A stretch of 64,000 bases of DNA, taken from Candidatus Nitrospira neomarina (GTDB taxonomy: Bacteria; Nitrospirota; Nitrospiria; Nitrospirales; UBA8639). Of this stretch, positions 34,195-44,278 are shown piece by piece. The stretch spans positions 186,001-250,000 of the forward strand of contig NZ_CP116968.1 of the NCBI RefSeq assembly GCF_032051675.1, given 5' to 3'. A program made the translations under genes and the position numbers. The stretch's first letter is position 1. Each line of letters starts with the position of its first letter. The notes under the pieces were generated by a model. It did not search any database. It saw only the letters and a program-made list of their open reading frames with translations, and was not told the DNA's origin.

Positions 34195-35448
34195 CTACTT
34201 TTTTCTCTTTTGAGGTTTTCTTGTTTTCTTTTTTTTATTTTCCTCTTCCTCCTCAATTTCTTTTATCAGCTCTTCCAAGCTGAGTTCCCCGCTGGGATGT
34301 GTCACCGTAAAGGCATAATCCTTTTTTGTAATTTTGACGACATCGATCTCTTGATCTAAAAACGCCTGAATCTCCTCAAGTCGGACCTTTTCTTCTTTGC
34401 TGCAGAAAGAAATCGCAATCCCCTTTTTGACGCCACGCCCGGTTCTACCCACACGATGCACGTAGTTTTCTGCCTTATCCGGCAGGTCATAGTTCAACAC
34501 ATAATGAACATCCGGAATGTCGATTCCGCGTGCGCTGACATCTGTGGCGATTAAAACCTGACAAGCCCCTGATTTAAAAGCGTTCATGACCGCTGTCCGG
34601 TCACGCTGATCTTTTTCCCCATGAATGGTCAGCGTTTCTCTTCCGACACGACCCATCGCCTTGGCAACCCGTTCAGCGCGCACCCGCGTCCGGACAAACA
34701 CGATGACCCGGCTTTCAGGATTATCGGACAGGAACCGCTCCAGGAAAAACCGTTTATCATCCATTTCAACGAACATCACATAGTGAGAGACATTTTTAGA
34801 GACACGATTGTCCGGCGAGATTTGAATCCGGATAGCCGAATGTCTCACCTGAGAATACGCCAGTTTTTTGATCTCGGCATTAATGGTTGCCGAAAAAAAG
34901 AGCGTTTGATGGTTGTGGGGCAGCTTTTTTTTGATCGCATGAATATCACCAATAAATCCGAGATCCAGCATGTGATCAGCTTCATCCAGCACAAGGGTTT
35001 GGAGCCGGTCCAGCAGAACATACCCCTGACTGATCAGATCAAACAGCCGGCCGGGTGTTGCAATGAGCACATCAATGCCATTCTGAAGTGTTTGTATCTG
35101 CGGGTCCTGCTCCACGCCCCCATACATGGCAAATGCCTTGACCTTGGTCTGTTTAGAAAGCTGGGCAAAGACTTCTCCAATCTGCATCGCCAGTTCGTGC
35201 GTCGGAACCATGACAATACATTGGATCCCATTGGAGCGTTGACTCCTTTTCCACTGGTCAATCTGATTGATGATCGGGATGGCAAATGCTGCCGTTTTCC
35301 CCGTTCCTGTTTGGGCGATGGCCAGAACATCTTCCCCCGCCATGATCGAGGGCATGGCTTTAAATTGGATGTCCGTGGTTTTCACAAATCCGAGTCGCGA
35401 CAGGTTGTTTTTCAAAGCTTCTGAAATGGGATATTTTGCAAACTTCAT
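34195..35448 (-). CDS. DEAD-box RNA helicase, RhlE type
   Basis: 417 residues. Motifs in order: Q motif region (LGFVKTTDIQFKAMP), Walker A AQTGTGKTAAF, PTHELAMQ, TPGRLFD, DEAD in VLDEADHMLDLGF, SAT in FFSATIN, then VFVRTRVRAER, TDVSARGIDIPDV and HRVGRTGR. The basic, Lys/Arg-rich tail of about 40 residues ends KKKKTRKPQKRKK and would bind RNA. Such proteins unwind short duplexes in ribosome assembly and RNA decay, often in cold stress. No operon partner is close. Confidence 0.94.
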   Translation of the reverse strand: MKFAKYPISEALKNNLSRLGFVKTTDIQFKAMPSIMAGEDVLAIAQTGTGKTAAFAIPIINQIDQWKRSQRSNGIQCIVMVPTHELAMQIGEVFAQLSKQTKVKAFAMYGGVEQDPQIQTLQNGIDVLIATPGRLFDLISQGYVLLDRLQTLVLDEADHMLDLGFIGDIHAIKKKLPHNHQTLFFSATINAEIKKLAYSQVRHSAIRIQISPDNRVSKNVSHYVMFVEMDDKRFFLERFLSDNPESRVIVFVRTRVRAERVAKAMGRVGRETLTIHGEKDQRDRTAVMNAFKSGACQVLIATDVSARGIDIPDVHYVLNYDLPDKAENYVHRVGRTGRGVKKGIAISFCSKEEKVRLEEIQAFLDQEIDVVKITKKDYAFTVTHPSGELSLEELIKEIEEEEENKKKKTRKPQKRKK

Positions 35449-35600
35449 GGTGTTTCAATACCTCTACTTCTCATCAACTCCGGCGCAACAAGTGTGAATT
35501 ATTCTGATTTTGGACTGTGCCCCAGTCTACTCGGAAATGATCAGACAGGCAAAAAAACATTAGGGAGAAGAAAAGTGCTTGGGATCAGATCCTGCCATGT

Positions 35601-35700
35601 AACAGCACATTGTTCCGCCTGAGGATAGTTGAGTGAAGCCCAAAGGAGATTTCGTCATATCCAGGCATTTCCACATTTTCCCTTTCAGCAATGTGCTGAT
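35601..35700. repeat. dispersed repeat copy 1 with inverted repeat
   Basis: CAGCACATTG at 35603-35612 and CAATGTGCTG at 35689-35698 are exact complements. Within this unit GGATAGTTGAGTGAAG and flanking bases recur at 49559-49618 at about 65 percent identity over 60 bases by eye. Confidence 0.45.
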
Positions 35701-35738
35701 GAATAGCATGCTCTTTAGCTGATTAAGTAGCCCCTCTC

Positions 35739-38700
35739 TCACTCCGCAACGATGGCTTCCGGTTCATTCGGAACTTTTACGGGGGAAGGCGAGTTGACCG
35801 TAACGGTGAACATGCCCAACACATCCTCCACGACCAGATAGAGACAGGGGATAAGCACGAGCATGATGGCGGTGGCAAAGAGAATTCCAAATCCCAATGA
35901 AATGGCCATGGGTATCATGAACCGGGCCTGACGGGACGTTTCGAAAATCATGGGACCCAATCCGCCGAAGGTGGTGAGGGTGGTCAACAGAATGGGCCGG
36001 AACCGGCGGATGCCTGCCTGGCAGATGGCCTCAAAGGCATTATGTCCTTCCCGCCGTCTGGTATTGGCATAGTCAATCATGATTAAGGAGTCATTGACGA
36101 CCACTCCGCCAAGCGCAATGATCCCCATCATACTGATGATGCTGATGTTGTAACCCATGATCATATGCCCGATCACCGCACCAACCAATCCGAACGGAAT
36201 GGATGTCATCACAATGGCCGGTTGAAGGTAACTTCGAAACGGCACGGCAAGCAACACATAAATCAGGATCAATGCCAGTGTCGAACTATAGAGAAAACTC
36301 TGAAGCGCATCTCGCATATCGGCCTGGCGTCCTTCGAAGCTGTAACTGAGGCCGGGATAATCACGAAGCAGGGCCGGAAGCACGTCGCTTTTCAGTTTAT
36401 TCAGGACAAGGTTGGTTTCCTTTGCGGGTTGGACATTCGCGGTAACGGTTACGGTGCGGTGTCCGTCCCGACGGGTGATTTCCCGAAACGCCCGGCCTTT
36501 TTCGACCGTCGCAACCTGATACAACGGCACGTGTGGACCGGCAGGCGTTCGAATCACCAGATTTTCCACGTGGTATTCGCTCGAGCGCTCCGACTCCGGG
36601 AATCGCACCAGTACTTTGATCTCGTTTCGCCCTCGTTGCTGGCGAAGGGCTTCCGATCCGTAAAACGCGTTGCGGGCTTGGCTGGCGATATCTCCGGCGG
36701 TGAGGCCGAGGCTGCGGGCCTCCTCTTTGATGCGAAAGTCCAGTTGGGGTTTTCCTGGATAATACCCGTCGTCCACGTCTTTCACACTGCCGAATTCAGC
36801 CAGACGGTCGGCCAAATCGGTGCTCGCCTTATCGAGCATGGCAATATTCCGATGGCTGAGTTCAACACTGATCCCGGCACCGCGCCCGGGTCCCCCGCTA
36901 TCCGCTTCAAACCGCAGGTATTCCACTCCCGGGAAATCCGGAGTGTGTTCCCTCCAGAGTGTGGTCAATTCGCTGGTGCTGAGCGGACGATGATTCGCAT
37001 CCGGCAAATAGGCGCGAACGTCGATGGTGTTTTCCAGCACCAGCGCAAAGGTGCCGTTGGTAATATGTTGTCCCGGATACTGGTCGATCACCTCTTGCAC
37101 GGAACGGATCAACCCGTCCCGGACCCGGATCATTTCCTCGGGAGGACTTCCAAAAGGAAGCGCGGCTGTGGCCTTGGCAAAATCAGCCTCAACGGTGGGC
37201 ATGAGAATAAAGCCCATGCGTCCGCTAAATGGATAGGCCAGGACGATGGCAAAAATCCCGAACCCGATGGCAATCGTCAAGTAGCGGTGAGTAATGGCCC
37301 GGCGGAGAAAAGGACCGTAGGTCCGTTCGACGAATCGGGAAAACCATGCACTGAACCGTTGTTGGGTGTGATGCAGGGTTCTGCCGATCGTGCCGGTCGG
37401 ATTGGTACCGGAATGTGCCAGATGGGCTGGAAGGACGAATAAGGCTTCGACCCAGGAAATAATGAAGGCGGTCGAGACCACGACGGGAATCACAGCCCAG
37501 ATTTTCCCGAAGGATCCGGGCATAAACATCAGCGGCAGGAAGGCCACGATATTCGTCAGAATGCTGAAGCTGATGGGAATGGCAATATCCCGTGCTCCCA
37601 GGATGGCTGCTTCACTGAAGGATTTGCCGCGTTGCCGGTATTCATAAATGTTTTCTCCGGCAATAATGGCATCATCCACGACAATCCCGAGCGCAATAAT
37701 GAATGCAAAGAGGGAGACCATATTGATAGACACGTCCATGGCCGGCAGAAAGAGCATGGCCCCTAAAAATGACGTCGGGATTCCCACCGTCACCCAGAAC
37801 GCCAGTTTGTATTCCAAAAACAGGGTGAGGATAGCCAGGACCAGTAACAATCCGAGAAATCCATTCTTCAGCAGAAGCGTCAGGCGTTGATAATAGATTT
37901 CCGACCGGTCTTTGAGAATGGTGTAATGGATGGAGTCCGGCAGATCAGGAATAATACGGGCCATCGCCGCGCGTGCGCTTTCCGACACACCGATCGGAGT
38001 TTGATCTCCCACTCGATAAATTTCGATGCCAATGGCACGTGCGCCGTTAAATGTGGCATACGTTTCGCTTTCCTGGAATCCTTCCGACACGTGGGCGATA
38101 TCTCCCAGACGCAAGAGCGTTCCCGTTTGGTTGGCAATGATAGGAATGTCGGCAAAGTCTGATGCCCAATCACGTCGTTCCTGTACCCGCAATAGGATTT
38201 CGCCACTGGAGGTTTCCACGCTTCCACCCGATCGATCAAGTGCGGTCGCGGCTATGGTTTGTGCGATGTCCTCCAATGTCAGTCCATAGGCCCGGAGGTC
38301 TTCTTGAGGCACCTCCACATGAATTTCATATGCCCGCGCGCCTTCAAGGTCGACTTGCGTAATCCCGGGTTCTTGTAAGAGACGGTCCCGAACCTGCTCG
38401 GCGACTTCACGAAGCGTCCATTCCGAGACGTCGCCATACAACTGAAGCGTCAGGACGTCGCGACGACGGGTGTCCAAGGTCACACGCGGCTTTTCCGTAT
38501 CTTCGGGAAAGGTGACGATGCGGCTGACCGCCTGCTGAATGTCCTGATAGACTTTTTGATTGTTGGACTTGGCCAGGAGTTCGACGACGACCGTTCCCTG
38601 ATTTTCCGCGGCCGTGGCCCGGATCTCGTTTACGCCCTCCAGACCACGCACCCCTTCCTCGATCGCCAGGATCACCCCGTGTTCGACTTCTTCGGGACTC

Positions 38701-38900
38701 GCGCCCGGAAACGGAACGGTGATGGTGACGGTGTCTTCTTCAAATTCGGGAAAGACCTCCTGCTTTATGTGGGAGGCCATAAACAGTCCACCCAAAAGTA
38801 ACGTCAACATGAGCAGGTTGGGCGTGACCCGGTTGTGCACCATCCAGGCCAGAGGGCCGGATTCCCGCTGAGGTGGAGACCAGGAAGGGTTAGGTTCCAT
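35739..38900 (-). CDS. RND efflux pump, inner-membrane transporter
   Basis: 1053 residues, normal for the hydrophobe/amphiphile RND class: the N-terminal helix (LMLTLLLGGLFMASHIKQE), porter domains starting FPEFEEDTVTITVPFPG, a first helical block with GIVVDDAIIAGENIYEY (paired Asp for proton relay), a second large periplasmic domain and a C-terminal helical block. It uses the proton gradient to export compounds through a MFP and an outer-membrane channel. Substrates cannot be told; the DD pair argues against a heavy-metal (CusA-like) type. It overlaps the MFP gene by 11 bases as the third gene of the operon. Confidence 0.94.
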   Translation of the reverse strand: MEPNPSWSPPQRESGPLAWMVHNRVTPNLLMLTLLLGGLFMASHIKQEVFPEFEEDTVTITVPFPGASPEEVEHGVILAIEEGVRGLEGVNEIRATAAENQGTVVVELLAKSNNQKVYQDIQQAVSRIVTFPEDTEKPRVTLDTRRRDVLTLQLYGDVSEWTLREVAEQVRDRLLQEPGITQVDLEGARAYEIHVEVPQEDLRAYGLTLEDIAQTIAATALDRSGGSVETSSGEILLRVQERRDWASDFADIPIIANQTGTLLRLGDIAHVSEGFQESETYATFNGARAIGIEIYRVGDQTPIGVSESARAAMARIIPDLPDSIHYTILKDRSEIYYQRLTLLLKNGFLGLLLVLAILTLFLEYKLAFWVTVGIPTSFLGAMLFLPAMDVSINMVSLFAFIIALGIVVDDAIIAGENIYEYRQRGKSFSEAAILGARDIAIPISFSILTNIVAFLPLMFMPGSFGKIWAVIPVVVSTAFIISWVEALFVLPAHLAHSGTNPTGTIGRTLHHTQQRFSAWFSRFVERTYGPFLRRAITHRYLTIAIGFGIFAIVLAYPFSGRMGFILMPTVEADFAKATAALPFGSPPEEMIRVRDGLIRSVQEVIDQYPGQHITNGTFALVLENTIDVRAYLPDANHRPLSTSELTTLWREHTPDFPGVEYLRFEADSGGPGRGAGISVELSHRNIAMLDKASTDLADRLAEFGSVKDVDDGYYPGKPQLDFRIKEEARSLGLTAGDIASQARNAFYGSEALRQQRGRNEIKVLVRFPESERSSEYHVENLVIRTPAGPHVPLYQVATVEKGRAFREITRRDGHRTVTVTANVQPAKETNLVLNKLKSDVLPALLRDYPGLSYSFEGRQADMRDALQSFLYSSTLALILIYVLLAVPFRSYLQPAIVMTSIPFGLVGAVIGHMIMGYNISIISMMGIIALGGVVVNDSLIMIDYANTRRREGHNAFEAICQAGIRRFRPILLTTLTTFGGLGPMIFETSRQARFMIPMAISLGFGILFATAIMLVLIPCLYLVVEDVLGMFTVTVNSPSPVKVPNEPEAIVAE

Positions 38901-40113
38901 GGGGAGTCACTGATGTGTCCGAACGGCTGGTATTCAGGCGAATGGGCATTCCATTCGTGGGGGCGGAAATGTCGGTGACCACTAAGCGGTCTCCCGTTTC
39001 CAGACCTTCAGAAATATAGACCGCATGTTGGCCGCGATAGGCGATCGTCACCTGACGAATTTCCAGTGTATTGTCGGTATTCATGAGCCACACGGTGTCC
39101 TGATCATGGATCCAGCGACGATCCACCTTGGCCAGCCGGCTGAGTTTCTCACCCTGAATTTCAGCGCGAAGATACGAACCGAGCAGCACGCGAGGCAGCG
39201 GCGCATGCTGTGCTTGAAGATTCAAAGGGTCTTGAATGGCCACCAGCAGTCTAGCCATTCGCCCGTTGGGTTCAAGATCGGTCAGCAACCGGACCACCCG
39301 GCCCGTCCGAAATTTTTCTTTTCCCCACACATTTTCCTGGAAGAGTTTGACGGCGGACCCTGGTTCATCAGGGGTGCGAGGAATCGTGATCCAACGTAAT
39401 TGAGCCATGGGGATCGCTAACTCAACCCAATATTCTTTCGTCCCCGCAATTGTCACGAGATCAGTGGTGGTGGTCACATAGGTCCCGAGATCGACGTGAT
39501 GGCGAACGACGGTTGACTCAAACGGGGCTTTGATGACGGTGCGGGCCAGCGCGAGCTTTGCGGATTGCAGGGCCGCCGCGGCCGCATCCACGTCGGCTTT
39601 CATCGCGCGCAGTTGCGGGAGGCGAAGGACCAGGGCTTTTTCCTGGTCGTTGATTGTTGCACCCAATAAATCGAACTCTTGCTTGGCAACGACCTGGTTG
39701 CCCTCTTCGAGGAGAAGAGCCACGCGGGCCTTCGCCAGATCGGATTGTCGTTGGCGGACAGCCAGCGCATAATCCGCCGGTTCCAAGCGAAGAATGGTTT
39801 CCTGTGCGTTGAATCGACCGCCGGGAACGAGTTCAGGGTTGACGGAAATGATCTTCCCGTTCACCTGTGACCGGAGTGTGATTTGATGAACAGGCTGGAC
39901 TTGTCCCCAAGCCTCGATGGTCAGCATCTGTGTGGTTACATTGATTTCAACGGTTTCCACCAGACGGGGCTGCCTGGGTTTGGGATGACGTTCAGGTTGT
40001 GGGGCGGTCTGGACGATCGAAAACGCAATGCCTCCAGCCAGCGCCAGGATCAGAACAGGCAGGACCGCCTTCACCAGGATCAGTCGTATGTTGGAATGGG
40101 ATGGGGGTACCAT
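38890..40113 (-). CDS. RND membrane fusion protein
   Basis: 407 residues: N-terminal membrane helix (AVLPVLILALAGGIAFSIV), a barrel-sandwich half beginning VHQITLRSQVNGKIISVNPEL, a long alpha-helical hairpin (QRQSDLAKARVALLLEEG to DVDAAAAALQSAKLAL), the return half APFESTVVRHHVDLGTYV, then a beta-barrel and membrane-proximal domain (ETGDRLVVTDI). It couples the inner-membrane pump to the channel. No good ribosome site precedes ATG 40113, so translation probably depends on the preceding gene, 27 bases away. Confidence 0.92.
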   Translation of the reverse strand: MVPPSHSNIRLILVKAVLPVLILALAGGIAFSIVQTAPQPERHPKPRQPRLVETVEINVTTQMLTIEAWGQVQPVHQITLRSQVNGKIISVNPELVPGGRFNAQETILRLEPADYALAVRQRQSDLAKARVALLLEEGNQVVAKQEFDLLGATINDQEKALVLRLPQLRAMKADVDAAAAALQSAKLALARTVIKAPFESTVVRHHVDLGTYVTTTTDLVTIAGTKEYWVELAIPMAQLRWITIPRTPDEPGSAVKLFQENVWGKEKFRTGRVVRLLTDLEPNGRMARLLVAIQDPLNLQAQHAPLPRVLLGSYLRAEIQGEKLSRLAKVDRRWIHDQDTVWLMNTDNTLEIRQVTIAYRGQHAVYISEGLETGDRLVVTDISAPTNGMPIRLNTSRSDTSVTPHGT

Positions 40114-40140
40114 GAGTCGGGCGTTTGTCGGGAGGAATCC

Positions 40141-41571
40141 CTATCCGGTGGAAATGGTTAATTGACGGATTTCAGGTTTAGTCATGGGCCACCCGCCGGC
40201 CAGAGCCTTGGCCAGATCAACCCGAAAATCTATGAGCGTCCGCCGGGCGGTCAGGATCTCGCGTTCAAGCTCCTGTTGACTGTTCAGGGCATTGAGCACG
40301 TCCAGATAGGCGGTTGCACCATTCAGATACCGGGCTCGCAAGCGTTCGATGACCTGGGTGGCGATGTGGAACTGATCTTCCAGGCTGGAGGTTTTTGCCC
40401 GTTGTTGTGTTTCACGAATCAGGGCATTTTCGACCTCCTGGAAGGCTTGAAGGACCGTGAATTCGTAGTTGTGAAGGACTTCAGACCGAGCGGCTTTGTT
40501 CAGATCGACTTGCGCCGCCCTCGCCCCCGCATTAAAGATCGGTGCGACGATTTGTGCCGATACGGTGGCTAACCAATTGGCAAACAGTCCTCCCGGAGCG
40601 GCGGCAAAGGATCCGCTGGTCAGGGTTGGGGTGAGATTGGTGGTTATCGACCCGGCAAGATCAATGCGCGGGAAACGTTCGGCAATGGCGGCCGCAACAC
40701 GCGCATCGGCGGCCTGTACCTGGTAAAACGTGGCTTGCACATCAGGGCGCCGTTGAATGAGCTCACCGGGTAGGCCGGTACTCGGCAATGGGGGAAGACG
40801 TATCAGCGCCTGATTGTCGGGGATCTCCAGAGACTTGGGCGGTTTCCCAAGAAGAATGGCAAGTTGATGGCTCAGCGTTCCAATTTGCGCGCGGACATCT
40901 TTGGTTTTTCCACGCGTTTGTTCCACTAATTGTTTCTGTCGCAGGACGTCGGCCGCTGCGGCCACGCCCTGTCGGAACCGCAAGGTGACTAATTGCAGGA
41001 CTTTCTCGTTGGTCGCTATCTGTTTCTCCAGCAACGCCAGTTGGCCTCGTTGTTCGAGCAGGTTATACCAGGTTTTCGCCATTTGACTCGATAAGGTGAT
41101 CGCGGCGACGGTTAAATCGGCCTGACTGGCTTGTGCGTCGAAGTTCGCCGCACTTCCGAAAGCCCGGACCCGTCCCCACAGGTCCAGCTCATAGGCCACC
41201 GATACTCCTACAGCAAAACGATCCGTTTGCGTGCCTAAATCCGTGCGGCTCCGGCTGGCGGTGCTGTTTCCGTTTAAGAATGGAAAGCGGGGGGCTCCAT
41301 CACGCACCGCAATGGCTTCCGCCTGTCGCAGGCGGTCCCAGGTGGCCAACAGAGTGGGGTTGTCTTCCAGCGCACGTTCAATCAACCGGTCCAGGGCCTC
41401 GTCTTCAAAGGCTTCCCACCATTTGTCCGGCAACGCCTGCTGGCCGGAAAGGGAAAAGGAATCGGGCGGCTGAATTTTCAATTCAATGGGTTGTGGGTCG
41501 AACAGACATCCGGTAATCAGCATCAGGAAAATGCCTGTGAGGATGGCGCGACCATATTGGAGGGTATTCAT
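40141..41571 (-). CDS. outer-membrane efflux lipoprotein (NodT family)
   Basis: 476 residues. The signal sequence ends in lipobox LITGC, as in TolC-like lipoproteins of the NodT family. Two homologous halves follow, each with the long helices of the trimeric tunnel: DRLIERALEDNPTLLATWDR and later ALNSQQELEREILTARRTLI. The motif QRRPDVQATFYQVQAADARV is typical of the family. It is the first gene of the minus-strand efflux operon (channel, MFP, pump) and divergent from the two-component genes at 41904. Confidence 0.92.
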   Translation of the reverse strand: MNTLQYGRAILTGIFLMLITGCLFDPQPIELKIQPPDSFSLSGQQALPDKWWEAFEDEALDRLIERALEDNPTLLATWDRLRQAEAIAVRDGAPRFPFLNGNSTASRSRTDLGTQTDRFAVGVSVAYELDLWGRVRAFGSAANFDAQASQADLTVAAITLSSQMAKTWYNLLEQRGQLALLEKQIATNEKVLQLVTLRFRQGVAAAADVLRQKQLVEQTRGKTKDVRAQIGTLSHQLAILLGKPPKSLEIPDNQALIRLPPLPSTGLPGELIQRRPDVQATFYQVQAADARVAAAIAERFPRIDLAGSITTNLTPTLTSGSFAAAPGGLFANWLATVSAQIVAPIFNAGARAAQVDLNKAARSEVLHNYEFTVLQAFQEVENALIRETQQRAKTSSLEDQFHIATQVIERLRARYLNGATAYLDVLNALNSQQELEREILTARRTLIDFRVDLAKALAGGWPMTKPEIRQLTISTG

Positions 41572-41806
41572 ACGATGTTGCGGATGAGGAGGAAAATATT
41601 TTCTGATCCCTTTATGCCTTTATGGATGATACTTGTCTGAACTTCATGTGACCGAAGATGAAATACGTCTTTTTGTTTGGTCTTGATGACGAACACGATT
41701 CATCCAGATGAAAGCCGTTTCACCCCCATGTTTCCTTGTTCGGTCAGTATACCCAGGAAATTTCTCTGAAATTTTTCCTTATCCTTCTTTTTTGTAAGAA
41801 AACCTG

Positions 41807-41881
41807 ACAGAATTCTGTTTTGACAAACTTTGATACAATTTTTTTTCCCCCACACCCGGTACCGGCGTCATAATAATGACG
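41807..41881. promoter_or_regulatory. cluster of palindromes in divergent promoter region
   Basis: Within 75 bases lie ACAGAATTCTGT (41807-41818), CCGGTACCGG (41856-41865) and CGTCAT-AATA-ATGACG (41866-41881), all perfect. They sit between the efflux operon and its divergent response-regulator gene, a natural place for an operator. A TTGACA and a TACAAT occur between them, but their spacing is wrong for one promoter. Confidence 0.45.
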
Positions 41882-41903
41882 AAGGGTGATCTTGAGGAGC
41901 CAT

Positions 41904-42623
41904 ATGGATTCGTTACCGCATCTTCTTGTCGTTGACGATCAGCCGGATATCCGCAATCCGCTTTCAAGCTATCTCACGCAAAAAGGCTTTCGGCTGAGTG
42001 TGGCTGGAAGCGCGGCGGAAGCCCGGAAAATTCTCGAGACCAGCGCCATCGACCTCGTCGTGCTGGATATCATGATGCCGGGAGAAGACGGTCTCTCTCT
42101 TTGCCGTCATTTACGTGAAACAAAGGACATTCCCATCATTTTGCTCACGGCCATGGCGGAAGAAACGGACCGCGTGATCGGGTTGGAAATGGGTGCGGAT
42201 GATTATGTCGTCAAGCCGTTTAATCCCAGGGAATTGTTGGCACGAATCAAATCCGTGCTCCGGCGGGCGAATAGTCTGCCATGGAAGGAACGGCGCATTG
42301 CGGAAAAAACCATTCGATTCGACCGATGGGTCTTACAGATTTCGCAACGGGAACTCATCGGAGAGGATGGCGTGGCCATTCCGCTCAGCACCGGGGAATT
42401 CGTGCTGTTGAGGGTGTTCCTGAATCATCCACGCATGGTGTTGACTCGTGATCAATTACTCGACCTCACCCGCCATCGCGCGGGCGATGTGTTCGATCGC
42501 AGTATCGACAATCAGGTCAGCCGGTTGCGAAAAAAGATTGAAATCGATCCCAAGCTACCCTCCTTGATTAAAACGGTGTGGGGAGGGGGATACACATTCA
42601 CCGCAGAGGTCACTGTACATTGA
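41904..42623 (+). CDS. OmpR-family response regulator
   Basis: 239 residues from ATG 41904 (GAGGAG four bases upstream; a GTG at 41886 is not needed). Receiver domain with acidic pair Asp11-Asp12 and phosphoacceptor Asp55 in LVVLDIMMPG, conserved Thr in LLTAMAEE and Lys in DYVVKPFNPREL. The C-terminal winged helix (GEFVLLRVFLNHPRMVLTRDQ to FDRSIDNQVSRLRKKIE) is typical of the OmpR/PhoB family. It pairs with the downstream kinase (overlapping starts and stops) and probably controls the divergent efflux operon. Confidence 0.93.
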   Translation: MDSLPHLLVVDDQPDIRNPLSSYLTQKGFRLSVAGSAAEARKILETSAIDLVVLDIMMPGEDGLSLCRHLRETKDIPIILLTAMAEETDRVIGLEMGADDYVVKPFNPRELLARIKSVLRRANSLPWKERRIAEKTIRFDRWVLQISQRELIGEDGVAIPLSTGEFVLLRVFLNHPRMVLTRDQLLDLTRHRAGDVFDRSIDNQVSRLRKKIEIDPKLPSLIKTVWGGGYTFTAEVTVH

Positions 42624-44089
42624 AACCGGGCCTGCAAGTTTTCAGGCGTGTGTTGCCGAAACGGCTGACCAGTCAGATGATTGGACTTCTGCTCGCGGCT
42701 CTCGTCATGGCGCAAGTGGCCAACTTCCTTATCTTTACCGATGAACGTCGTGCGGCGATTCGATCTGTCGAGCGGACTCAAATTCTCGAGCGAACCGCTT
42801 CTCTCATTGATCTCATTGAACACAGTCCATCCGGTTTGCACGATCGCATGGTCCAAGCCGCCAGTTCACGAAAATTGTACTACTGGTTGTCGGATACCAG
42901 TCAGATTCCTCAAGCCATGCAACAAGGCGACCATGAGTGGATCAGCCGTCTTACGGATTTGCTCAGCAAAAATGATGTATCTGAGCTGCGGTTCATGCTT
43001 CCCCCACAGGACGGGTCATGGAAAAAGACCATAGGGGAGGCGCCGGAAGGCGCTCAGAATTCCATCCTGCGCAATAAAACCTCCGGCCCGTCCTTTCCTC
43101 TTCCGCTCTCTGAATTTGATGCCCCGGGCCTGCTGATTTCTGCGCGTCTCCAGGATGGCCGGTGGCTGAATGCCGGCATGGGGATCACCCCATCCCTGGG
43201 CCGTTGGGCGCTACCGACACTCATTTCGATGGTCCTTGCCGGTGGTAGTATCTGCCTGATTGTGGTGTTCATGGTGCAACGCCTTACGCGTCCGCTTCAA
43301 CAACTTACAGAAGTCGCGGAGCGGGTTGGTCGCGGGGAATCCATCACGCCCATTCCGGAAGACGGTCCCGTCGATATTCAGCAGACCATCCGCGCGTTTA
43401 ACCGCATGTACGAACGACTTCAACGGTTTGTCCAGGATCGCACGAGAATGCTGGCGGCCATCAGTCACGATTTACGCTCTCCCATTACCTCTCTTCGACT
43501 GCAAGTGGAATTGATGAAGGACCAGGAAGCCAGAGGCAAGATGCTGGATACATTGGATGACATGCAACGGATGACCGAAGCCACCCTGGCCTTCGCCCGG
43601 GACGAGGCCTCGACGGAAGTATCGCGTTCGGTGGACCTCAGTGCCTTAATCGATAGTCTTTGTCAGGATCTGGCTGATATGGGCATGGATGTGAAATTCG
43701 AGAGTGCGCAGAAAACGCCATATACCTGCCGCCCCATCAGCCTCAAACGGGCCCTTCGGAATCTCATTGAAAATGCCGTGAGCTATGGAGGACGGGTCGA
43801 GGTCAAGCTTCGACAGCACGACACGGAATTTCAAATTATGATTCAAGATAGCGGCCCGGGAATTCCGGAGCAGGATTTTGAACGGGTTTTTCAGCCGTTT
43901 GTGCGGCTGGAGGAATCCCGCAATAAACAAACCGGAGGCATCGGTCTTGGCATGGCCATCGCTCGATCCATCGTTCGCAATCATGGCGGGGATATCAGTT
44001 TGGCCAACCTCCCGGGCGGTGGCTTGACGGTGACGATCCATCTGCCGACATCGCCCCTTTCCCAAGCCGCCGATCAAACCTACGCCTAA
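42620..44089 (+). CDS. EnvZ-like sensor histidine kinase
   Basis: About 489 residues if TTG 42620 (overlapping the regulator's stop as TTGA) is the start; a GTG at 42578 would give 503. Membrane helices: about 17-37 (IGLLLAALVMAQVANFLIF) and 195-220 (TLISMVLAGGSICLIVVFMV), enclosing a periplasmic domain, then HAMP, the HisKA domain with His about 283 in AAISHDLRSPITSL, and HATPase with LRNLIENAVSYG, DSGPGIPEQDF and GGIGLGMAIARSIV. It senses an envelope signal and phosphorylates the regulator at 41904. Confidence 0.92.
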   Translation: MKPGLQVFRRVLPKRLTSQMIGLLLAALVMAQVANFLIFTDERRAAIRSVERTQILERTASLIDLIEHSPSGLHDRMVQAASSRKLYYWLSDTSQIPQAMQQGDHEWISRLTDLLSKNDVSELRFMLPPQDGSWKKTIGEAPEGAQNSILRNKTSGPSFPLPLSEFDAPGLLISARLQDGRWLNAGMGITPSLGRWALPTLISMVLAGGSICLIVVFMVQRLTRPLQQLTEVAERVGRGESITPIPEDGPVDIQQTIRAFNRMYERLQRFVQDRTRMLAAISHDLRSPITSLRLQVELMKDQEARGKMLDTLDDMQRMTEATLAFARDEASTEVSRSVDLSALIDSLCQDLADMGMDVKFESAQKTPYTCRPISLKRALRNLIENAVSYGGRVEVKLRQHDTEFQIMIQDSGPGIPEQDFERVFQPFVRLEESRNKQTGGIGLGMAIARSIVRNHGGDISLANLPGGGLTVTIHLPTSPLSQAADQTYA

Positions 44090-44179
44090 GCTTGCAATGA
44101 AATATGTTCCGTGATGGACGTATCGAATCGTTCAAGTACAAAGATTTTAACATTCCCCGCCTCCGATTTTTTTTGTCCC

Positions 44180-44215
44180 ACATCTTGACTTATTTTATCG
44201 GTTGAAGAAGAATTC
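44180..44215 (+). repeat. dispersed TTGACTTAT motif, copy A of four
   Basis: The unit CATCTTGACTTATTTTATCG plus GTTGAAGAAGAATTCG recurs in diverged form at 44983, 47204 and 48827. It lies 60-100 bases before the cupin gene. Confidence 0.45.
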
Positions 44216-44278
44216 GCCGCTGATTTTTTCTACTGCAATGGTTAACCATTTACTTCATACACTGGAGGTCATGACACC

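Noticed and set aside
36165-37442. Long plus-strand open frame of 425 codons
   Set aside because: It lies wholly within the RND pump gene in another frame, has no ribosome site, and its translation is Arg/Gly/Ser-rich without any domain; a shadow of the pump gene.
41821-41839. Sigma-70 promoter from TTGACA and TACAAT before the response regulator
   Set aside because: Only about 8 bases separate the boxes, far too few for a promoter.
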